DNA of 5,493 nucleotides from assembly GCA_031280455.1 (NCBI GenBank), contig JAITGR010000130.1, positions 1 to 5,493 of the forward strand, given 5' to 3'. A model generated the notes under the pieces. It saw only the letters and a program-made list of their open reading frames with translations. It was not told where the DNA came from and ran no database searches. Each line of letters opens with the position of its first letter. Within the stretch, counting starts at the first letter, position 1. This document shows positions 1 to 4,381 of the stretch, piece by piece. Source of the DNA: Spirochaetaceae bacterium. GTDB taxonomy: Bacteria > Spirochaetota > Spirochaetia > Treponematales > Breznakiellaceae. The translations under genes were made by a program, and so were the position numbers.

Positions 1-1112
1 CCGCACGCCTCGTCCTGTACCCATAAGTCCGCGTCAAACACCACCGGTTCCGGCACATCAATCACAACGTGCCGCGCCGGAATATGCCGCTTGTACACGC
101 GCGAAAGCTCCCCGGCTATTTCGGCCTCCCGCCCGGCGCGCCGGCGGAGATCCAAAAGCTGGCCGTGCTCGTCCTCGTTGTAGCGGAACTCGTTTTCCAG
201 CGAAAAAAGCTGCCCCGCCTTAACACGGGCGGCCAACTCAAACGCCGGATGCGCGCGGGAAGCAAGCAGCGCGAACAGGCCGTCGTCGTCCAGACCGTAC
301 AACTCCTCCGCGGCAAGCACGCCGTCGTTCAGCCCTTCGTACACTGCTTTTTTAACCATCGATGTCGCCGCGCGTACGCGGTGATGCCAGTACACGCTGC
401 GGTACATCAGGTACTTGGAAAACAGCACCGACTCCACGCTCGGAATACCGCGCGCGTCTATCTCGACCCCGCGCTGCTGGTGCGGATGCAGCATACTAAT
501 CACATAATCAACATCCTGCGCGCCGTACGGAAGGCCGCAGTACCGCGCGTCGCGGTTAAGATAGTCCAGCTTGTCCGGGTCAAGCGCGCCGGAAAGGATT
601 TTCCGGTAGAACGCAAGCTCAGGATTGCCGCCGCCTTCCAGTCCCAGGTCGATAATCGCCGCGGCAAAATACGGGTCGCCGCCCGTCTTGCCAATCAGCG
701 ATTTAAGCGGCTCGGCGCGAATAATCTGCGCCGACAATTTTTCGTGATCCAAAAGCGGCAGTTCTTTAAGCGAATGTGCGTACGGAAAGTGGCCAATGTC
801 GTGCAGCAGCGCGGCGCACAACATCGAAACAAGCCCCTCGCGGCTGACATACGACCCCGACCCCTCTTCCAGCAGCCGCAGCAAAATCCGCCGCGCCAGA
901 TAGTACACACCAAACGAATGTGCGGCACGAGTGTGCGTCGCCCCCGGGTAGCAAAGATACGCCGGCCCCAACTGACAAATCCGGTGCAGCTTCATAAACG
1001 GCGTACTCTGCGTAATCGCCTCCAGCTCCGGCGTCAGGTAAATATGCCCCCACAGTGCGTCCCGCCTAGGCTCGGTAAACCGTGAAAGCAGCGAATCACT
1101 GACGCGCATCAT
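1..1112 (-). CDS. HD-domain phosphohydrolase, SAMHD1/dGTPase-like (3' end cut by window edge)
   Basis: Reading the minus strand from the ATG at 1112 gives 370 uninterrupted codons that continue past base 1. Seen: an N-terminal block ending PGATHTRAAHSFGV (residues 57-69), LLHDIGHFPYAH (102-113), DHEKLS (122-127) and DPDKLDYLNRD (178-188). These match the HD family that includes SAMHD1 and COG1078-type proteins. The metal ligands are H65, H104, D105 and D180, and H123 sits where SAMHD1 has its catalytic histidine. By family knowledge it would be a cytosolic metal-dependent phosphohydrolase, plausibly acting on (d)NTPs, but the substrate cannot be told from sequence. The start is ATG-ATG (1112 or 1109), with no clear Shine-Dalgarno sequence and a promoter directly before it. 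It lies downstream of the SPOR gene on the same strand but appears to have its own promoter. The family assignment is firm; the substrate is not. Confidence 0.93.
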   Translation of the reverse strand, partial: MMRVSDSLLSRFTEPRRDALWGHIYLTPELEAITQSTPFMKLHRICQLGPAYLCYPGATHTRAAHSFGVYYLARRILLRLLEEGSGSYVSREGLVSMLCAALLHDIGHFPYAHSLKELPLLDHEKLSAQIIRAEPLKSLIGKTGGDPYFAAAIIDLGLEGGGNPELAFYRKILSGALDPDKLDYLNRDARYCGLPYGAQDVDYVISMLHPHQQRGVEIDARGIPSVESVLFSKYLMYRSVYWHHRVRAATSMVKKAVYEGLNDGVLAAEELYGLDDDGLFALLASRAHPAFELAARVKAGQLFSLENEFRYNEDEHGQLLDLRRRAGREAEIAGELSRVYKRHIPARHVVIDVPEPVVFDADLWVQDEAC

Positions 1113-1118
1113 GCGTCA
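1100..1118. repeat. Inverted repeat over the HD gene start codon
   Basis: TGACGC (1100-1105) and GCGTCA (1113-1118) form a perfect 6-base inverted repeat with a 7-base centre holding the tandem ATG codons. It overlaps the predicted transcription start and the end of the -10 box. It could be an operator, or a short hairpin presenting the start codon in its loop. Arms this short may also occur by chance. Confidence 0.3.
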
Positions 1119-1146
1119 TTGTAGCGCGCCCCCCGCCCGAAAACAA
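1118..1146 (-). promoter_or_regulatory. Sigma70-like promoter of the HD gene, leaderless
   Basis: On the minus strand, TTGTTT (1146-1141) and TACAAT (1123-1118) are separated by exactly 17 bases. The ATG at 1112 begins only five bases after the -10 box, so a start site at the usual distance would fall on or next to the start codon. This implies a leaderless transcript, consistent with the absence of a convincing ribosome-binding site. The spacer is very G-rich. Seen: both boxes and the spacing. Inferred: promoter activity and start site. Confidence 0.55.
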
Positions 1147-1154
1147 GGGGCGCA

Positions 1155-1184
1155 TTGATTTCAGCACACGCACTATGGTACAAT
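1155..1184 (+). promoter_or_regulatory. Plus-strand promoter with extended -10, back-to-back with the HD promoter
   Basis: TTGATT (1155-1160), an 18-base spacer and TACAAT (1179-1184), preceded by TGG (1176-1178), form an extended -10 promoter. Its -35 box lies eight bases from the -35 of the minus-strand HD promoter. It points toward the 3' end of the SPOR gene, so its product would be an antisense or small RNA. An ATG at 1193 opens a 44-codon frame ending at 1327. The boxes are good matches; activity is inferred. Confidence 0.4.
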
Positions 1185-1241
1185 ACGCAGGTATGGCTGA
1201 CAGGCGGACTCGGACAGTTATTGTTGGCGGCGGGCGCGGGG

Positions 1242-1278
1242 AGCCGGTCGCTTTCGGCGGAAAAGCCGGCGACCGGCT
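1242..1278 (-). terminator. Long hairpin just after the SPOR gene stop; possible terminator without T-tract
   Basis: AGCCGGTCGC (1242-1251) and GCGACCGGCT (1269-1278) are a perfect 10-base inverted repeat. Inside it CGGC (1255-1258) pairs with GCCG (1265-1268) around a GGAAAA loop, leaving a three-base TTT bulge on one side. On the minus strand the hairpin starts five bases beyond the TAA at 1286-1284, the typical place for a terminator or a 3'-protecting structure. No T-run follows on either strand, so intrinsic termination of the classic kind is doubtful. Confidence 0.42.
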
Positions 1279-1283
1279 GCTGA

Positions 1284-2219
1284 TTAAAACATGGGGAGCG
1301 CGTCGTAACCGGCTTCTTTCAGTTTGAGCACTGTTGAGTTTATATCCGAGCCTGCCGGCACGGACACCGCCCAGTATTCGCCGCCCGCGGCCTGGCGCAG
1401 ACTTACGTTTGCCTGGAAACCCTGGGCAATGAGCCGCCCCTGCTGGGCGAGCGCGCTGTTTTGCGCGCTAAAAAGCCCTGTTTGCACCGCCGGCGGCGAG
1501 GCCGTTTCCAGCGCGCCCAGCGGCGCCATAAGCGCTTCGCGGGCGGCGTAGGTGCCGGGCGCTTTTGTCCCGGGCAGCAGCCACATAGCGCCGGGAAACA
1601 CCCGCACGTTGGAGACCGCGCCCGCCTCAATCAACAACGATTTTGTTTCGGGACTTTCGGGATACTCGATAAGGAGACGGTTTTTGTACTCGTCAAGCCC
1701 CGACGTTTTCCAAAGCGTGTAGTAGATAGCAGCCCGCTCCTGCGCGAATTCAGCATCGCTCAGGAAGGTATCCAAAATCATTGTGTCGCCGGAGCGAAAC
1801 GCTTCTATCTGCGCGTTCAAATATTTCGCCTTCAAAAAAGTTTTGCGGTCGTCGCGGGCAGTAAGCAGGACGATGCGCGCGGCAGATTCAGCTTTGTCCC
1901 ATTCGCCCATAGCCATAGCGCAGGCCGCGCCTTCCGGCAGCGCCATGTCGTCCCGAACACCACTCTCCGCGTACGCCGCCTGTTCCCAGGACGCCGCCGC
2001 CGCCTCAATATCGCCCGAAAGAAGCTGAATACGGGCAAGCCGGATCAGCGCGTCATGCCGTTCTTTGCCGTTTATATTTTCGCCGGACAAAAAAGTGTGC
2101 AGCGAAGTAAGCTCACCGGAAAGAGTTTTTACATTCGCCTGGTTTTGAGCCGGCAGCGCCACAATGCCCACCAAACCCAATATTCCACATAAAACAAAAA
2201 TTGTGCCATTTGTTCTCAT
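1284..2219 (-). CDS. Exported TPR-like protein with C-terminal SPOR domain
   Basis: This is a complete 311-residue protein. Residues 1-24 look like a Sec signal peptide: a short polar start, a hydrophobic run over about residues 7-22, then LPA before Q25. C11 lies inside the hydrophobic core with no lipobox, so a soluble periplasmic product is favoured over a lipoprotein. Residues 56-86 and 94-124 fit the helix-turn-helix pattern of TPR repeats, and about 160-200 looks like more of the same helical fold. Residues 245-308 match a SPOR domain: VQTGLFSAQNSALAQ, then a helix ending in GF, the strand EYWAVSV, and a final LKEAGYDAL. SPOR domains bind glycan strands stripped of stem peptides, usually at division sites, so an envelope or septal role is likely, but nothing more specific can be read. 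The ATG at 2219 has AGAGGT six bases upstream. It is divergent from pckG. Confidence 0.88.
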   Translation of the reverse strand: MRTNGTIFVLCGILGLVGIVALPAQNQANVKTLSGELTSLHTFLSGENINGKERHDALIRLARIQLLSGDIEAAAASWEQAAYAESGVRDDMALPEGAACAMAMGEWDKAESAARIVLLTARDDRKTFLKAKYLNAQIEAFRSGDTMILDTFLSDAEFAQERAAIYYTLWKTSGLDEYKNRLLIEYPESPETKSLLIEAGAVSNVRVFPGAMWLLPGTKAPGTYAAREALMAPLGALETASPPAVQTGLFSAQNSALAQQGRLIAQGFQANVSLRQAAGGEYWAVSVPAGSDINSTVLKLKEAGYDALPMF

Positions 2220-2225
2220 ATTGAT

Positions 2226-2265
2226 ACCTCTATGGAGATTATCGGAGTTCAGAAAAAAATCTAAA
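2226..2265 (-). promoter_or_regulatory. Promoter and ribosome-binding site of the SPOR gene
   Basis: On the minus strand, TTTAGA (2265-2260), a 16-base spacer and GATAAT (2243-2238) give a fair sigma70-like promoter. It is followed by the ribosome-binding sequence GAGGT (2230-2226), six bases before the ATG at 2219. The predicted 5' leader is only about a dozen bases. The ribosome-binding site is convincing; the -35 box is a weak 4-of-6 match. Confidence 0.45.
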
Positions 2266-2283
2266 GCCCGAGGTTGCCAGCCA

Positions 2284-2327
2284 GTATATCAGAGCAAGGC
2301 GGCGCGTCTGGCCGTGCTTTGATATAC
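2284..2327. repeat. Long 17-base imperfect inverted repeat between the divergent genes
   Basis: The left arm GTATATCAGAGCAAGGC (2284-2300) and the right arm GCCGTGCTTTGATATAC (2311-2327) pair over 17 positions: 15 Watson-Crick pairs, one G-T and one A-G mismatch, with a 10-base loop (2301-2310). It lies 18 bases upstream of the -35 box of the SPOR gene and about 150 bases before pckG. It is not followed by a T-run on the plus strand. It could be an operator for one or both divergent genes, or an RNA hairpin if transcription crosses it. The pairing is directly visible; the function is unknown. Confidence 0.7.
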
Positions 2328-2371
2328 CGCCGCCAATCCGCAATCTAGACAATGTTTTGCCGGCGCGGTAT
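2324..2371. repeat. Second inverted repeat sharing a strand with the first
   Basis: ATACCG (2324-2329) pairs with CGGTAT (2366-2371), and CGCC (2331-2334) pairs with GGCG (2362-2365). This makes ten pairs with one bulged C (2330) and a 27-base loop. Bases 2324-2327 also belong to the right arm of the 2284-2327 repeat, so the two structures cannot both form fully. The loop is long and the stem short, so this is less certain than the first repeat. Confidence 0.4.
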
Positions 2372-2374
2372 GCT
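2346..2374 (+). promoter_or_regulatory. Candidate promoter of pckG
   Basis: TAGACA (2346-2351), a 17-base spacer and TATGCT (2369-2374) are the best sigma70-like pair I find upstream of pckG: 5 of 6 in the -35 box and 4 of 6 in the -10 box. It would start transcription near 2381 and give a leader of roughly 93 bases. The match is modest, and a start further upstream cannot be excluded. Confidence 0.3.
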
Positions 2375-2394
2375 GGTAGCGGTTTGTACGAGTA

Positions 2395-2411
2395 TTCCGT
2401 AGAGTACGGAA
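2395..2411. repeat. Perfect 7-base inverted repeat in the pckG leader
   Basis: TTCCGTA (2395-2401) and TACGGAA (2405-2411) flank GAG. The size and symmetry suit a dimeric repressor operator just downstream of the predicted pckG start site. As RNA it could also form a small hairpin with a three-base loop. Confidence 0.45.
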
Positions 2412-2430
2412 GCGGCCGTCTGGTTGTAGG

Positions 2431-2452
2431 CGGGCGACGCTCGAATTTTTTT
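2431..2452 (+). terminator. Weak hairpin plus T7 run before pckG; possible attenuator
   Basis: CGGGC (2431-2435) can pair with GCTCG (2439-2443), including one G-T pair, around GAC. This is followed by AA and seven T residues (2446-2452), the order expected of an intrinsic terminator. It lies six bases before the pckG ribosome-binding site, so if functional it would act as a leader attenuator. The stem is only five pairs, so this is tentative. Confidence 0.25.
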
Positions 2453-2457
2453 GCACG

Positions 2458-2464
2458 AAAGGAG
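2458..2464 (+). promoter_or_regulatory. Ribosome-binding site that fixes the pckG start
   Basis: AAAGGAG ends nine bases before the ATG at 2474. The reading frame is also open back to a TTG at 2357, but that codon has no ribosome-binding sequence and the added 39 residues do not resemble PEP carboxykinase. The ATG at 2474 is therefore the start. Confidence 0.8.
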
Positions 2465-2473
2465 ATTACACCG

Positions 2474-4297
2474 ATGCAAGTTAGTGAACTAAAACATGCC
2501 AAATTAAAACAATGGGTAGAGGAATCGGCGGCGCTTATGCAGCCCGATTCTATTGAAGTGTGCGATGGAAGTACGGCTGAATACGACCGTATGATTCAGA
2601 TTACCAAGGACGCAGGCCTTGCGACCGAACTGAATCCGCAAAAAAGGCCGGGTTGTGTGCTGTTCCGCTCCGACCCCTCCGATGTCGCCCGTGTGGAGGC
2701 GCGGACCTACATTGCTTCGCGTACCAAAGAAGACGCAGGCCCGACCAATAACTGGGTGGAGCCGGAAGAGTTGAAAAAAACAATGCGCGGCCTGTACAGC
2801 GGTTCGATGAAAGGCCGCGTTATGTACGTCATTCCATTTTCGATGGGGCCGGTCGGATCGGATATTGCCAAAATCGGCGTTGAAATTACCGATTCGCCCT
2901 ATGTCGTCGCCAACATGCACATCATGGCGCGCGTCGGCACGCGGGTGCTTGACGTACTGGGCGGGGACGGCTTTTTTGTGCCGTGCTATCATTCGGTTGG
3001 CAAACCGCTGGCCGCCGGCGAAAAAGACAACGGCGTCTGGCCCTGCGCGCCGCTGGATAAAAAATACATTTCCCACTTCCCCGAAACGCGCGAGATTTGG
3101 AGCTACGGCTCCGGGTACGGCGGAAACGCGCTGCTCGGCAAAAAATGCCTGGCGCTGCGCATAGCCAGCGTACTGGCGCGGGACGAAGGCTGGCTCGCCG
3201 AGCACATGCTCATCCTCAAAATAACCAACCCCAAAGGCGCGGTTAAATACATAGCCGGCGCGTTTCCTTCGGCCTGTGGAAAAACAAACCTCGCCATGCT
3301 CATCCCCACACTGCCCGGCTGGAAGGTCGAGACCGTCGGCGATGACATCGCCTGGATGAAGTTTGGCAGCGACGGCTGCCTGTACGCGATAAATCCCGAA
3401 GCGGGCTTCTTCGGCGTAGCGCCGGGGACAAACGACGAGTCCAACAAAAACGCCATGGATACCATCAAAAAGAACACGATATTTACGAACGTGGCGATGA
3501 CTGCCGACAAGGACGTGTGGTGGGAGGGTATTGGCTACGATGCCCCCGGCGAGCTTATCGACTGGAAGGGGAAAAAGTGGGTGCAGGAGAAGGGCAACAA
3601 AGACCAGGAGCCGGCGGCGCACGCGAACAGCCGTTTTACCGGCCCGGCAAAGCAGTGCCCGGTTGTTGCCCGCGAGTGGGAAGACCCGAAAGGCGTGCCG
3701 ATTAGCGCGTTTCTGTTTGGCGGCAGGCGGCCAAAGACCATTCCGCTGGTAAACCAGGCGAAAGACTGGGCGCACGGCGTATTCATGGGGTCGATTGTCG
3801 GCTCCGAAGTTACCGCCGCCGCGCTCGACCTCAAAGCGGGAACGATACGGCGCGACCCCTTTGCCATGCTGCCGTTCTGCGGCTACCACATGGGCGATTA
3901 CTTTAATCACTGGCTTTCGCTCGGCAAAAACGCCAAAGACGCGGGCAAACTGCCCAAAATCTTTTTTGTCAACTGGTTCCGCAAGAACGACGCCGGAAAA
4001 TTCATCTGGCCGGGCTACGGCGAAAACAGCCGCGTTCTGGCCTGGATTTTCGACCGCTGCGACGGCACGGGCGACAGCGTGGACACGCCGATTGGCATTC
4101 TGCCGACAGCCGGCGCGATTACGCGGCCAAACGGCGTAAGCGAAGAAGACATGAAGTCAATCCTCAAGGTGGATATTGAAGGCTGGAAGGCCGAAATCGC
4201 CGATGTGCGGGCTAACCATTACCCCAAATTCGGCGCGAAACTGCCGGCGGAGTTGTCCGCGCAGCTTGACGCGATAGAAAAACGCCTGGGGAATTAG
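2474..4297 (+). CDS. pckG: Phosphoenolpyruvate carboxykinase (GTP), EC 4.1.1.32
   Basis: This complete 607-residue protein has the usual length of the GTP-dependent class, which is unrelated in detail to the ATP-dependent enzyme of E. coli. It interconverts oxaloacetate + GTP with PEP + CO2 + GDP in the cytosol. Diagnostic motifs are all present: VARVEART with R73, [14 protein letters not shown] (211-224) with Y215 and metal ligand K224, H244, the P-loop FPSACGKTN (264-272) holding the reactive C268, VGDD (288-291) with metal ligand D291, FGGRRP (415-420), and the NWFRK / [10 protein letters not shown] blocks (500-522). By family alignment R73, K224, H244, C268 and D291 equal R87, K244, H264, C288 and D311 of the vertebrate enzyme. 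The mobile lid should be near 447-457. In a fermenting anaerobe it may run toward oxaloacetate, but direction is not visible here. It is followed 84 bases later by a helicase gene. Confidence 0.98.
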   Translation: MQVSELKHAKLKQWVEESAALMQPDSIEVCDGSTAEYDRMIQITKDAGLATELNPQKRPGCVLFRSDPSDVARVEARTYIASRTKEDAGPTNNWVEPEELKKTMRGLYSGSMKGRVMYVIPFSMGPVGSDIAKIGVEITDSPYVVANMHIMARVGTRVLDVLGGDGFFVPCYHSVGKPLAAGEKDNGVWPCAPLDKKYISHFPETREIWSYGSGYGGNALLGKKCLALRIASVLARDEGWLAEHMLILKITNPKGAVKYIAGAFPSACGKTNLAMLIPTLPGWKVETVGDDIAWMKFGSDGCLYAINPEAGFFGVAPGTNDESNKNAMDTIKKNTIFTNVAMTADKDVWWEGIGYDAPGELIDWKGKKWVQEKGNKDQEPAAHANSRFTGPAKQCPVVAREWEDPKGVPISAFLFGGRRPKTIPLVNQAKDWAHGVFMGSIVGSEVTAAALDLKAGTIRRDPFAMLPFCGYHMGDYFNHWLSLGKNAKDAGKLPKIFFVNWFRKNDAGKFIWPGYGENSRVLAWIFDRCDGTGDSVDTPIGILPTAGAITRPNGVSEEDMKSILKVDIEGWKAEIADVRANHYPKFGAKLPAELSAQLDAIEKRLGN

Positions 4298-4305
4298 TTC
4301 CCGCA

Positions 4306-4342
4306 AGAAGCGCCGGCTGCGGATTCTGCCGCCGGCGCTTCT
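4306..4342 (+). terminator. Perfect 12-base-pair hairpin after pckG
   Basis: AGAAGCGCCGGC (4306-4317) and GCCGGCGCTTCT (4331-4342) are exact reverse complements around a 13-base loop, beginning eight bases after the pckG TAG. It is strong and GC-rich but is not followed by a T-run. It may stabilise the pckG 3' end, or be a terminator of a non-classical kind. Transcription may continue into the helicase gene. Confidence 0.5.
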
Positions 4343-4345
4343 CTC

Positions 4346-4367
4346 CCCTCGCGCGGTCGCGCGAGGG
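4346..4367 (+). promoter_or_regulatory. Second tandem hairpin, containing the helicase SD-like sequence
   Basis: CCCTCGCGCG (4346-4355) and CGCGCGAGGG (4358-4367) are exact reverse complements around GT; in RNA the innermost pairs would open to a larger loop. No T-run follows; the plus strand instead reads A6 (4374-4379). The right arm holds GAGGG, the only Shine-Dalgarno-like sequence ahead of the ATG at 4382, although at 14 bases it is further away than usual. The hairpin could therefore mask ribosome binding. Confidence 0.45.
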
Positions 4368-4381
4368 AAGCCCAAAAAACC

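Noticed and set aside
69..1085. 338-codon plus-strand open frame opposite the HD gene
   Set aside because: It is a shadow of the HD gene, whose conserved metal-binding motifs lie on the other strand. The product is rich in Arg/Gln/Val without any domain pattern.
2187..2189. Cys11 of the SPOR protein as a lipoprotein cysteine
   Set aside because: The residues before it (F-V-L) do not fit a lipobox, and the cysteine lies in the middle of the hydrophobic core rather than at its end.
1461..2192. 243-codon plus-strand open frame opposite the SPOR gene
   Set aside because: The minus strand has the signal peptide, ribosome-binding site and SPOR domain. The plus-strand product is a basic, motif-free translation.
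2221..2226. TTGATA as a plus-strand -35 box for pckG
   Set aside because: No acceptable -10 sequence lies 16-18 bases downstream.
2357..2473. N-terminal extension of pckG from a TTG at 2357
   Set aside because: The 39 extra residues do not resemble the family, the stretch carries regulatory palindromes, and the ATG at 2474 has a good ribosome-binding site.
2504..3910. 468-codon minus-strand open frame opposite pckG
   Set aside because: It is antisense to an unmistakable PEP carboxykinase, has a low-complexity Arg/His/Val-rich composition and no recognisable motif. Long antisense frames are expected opposite GC-biased genes.
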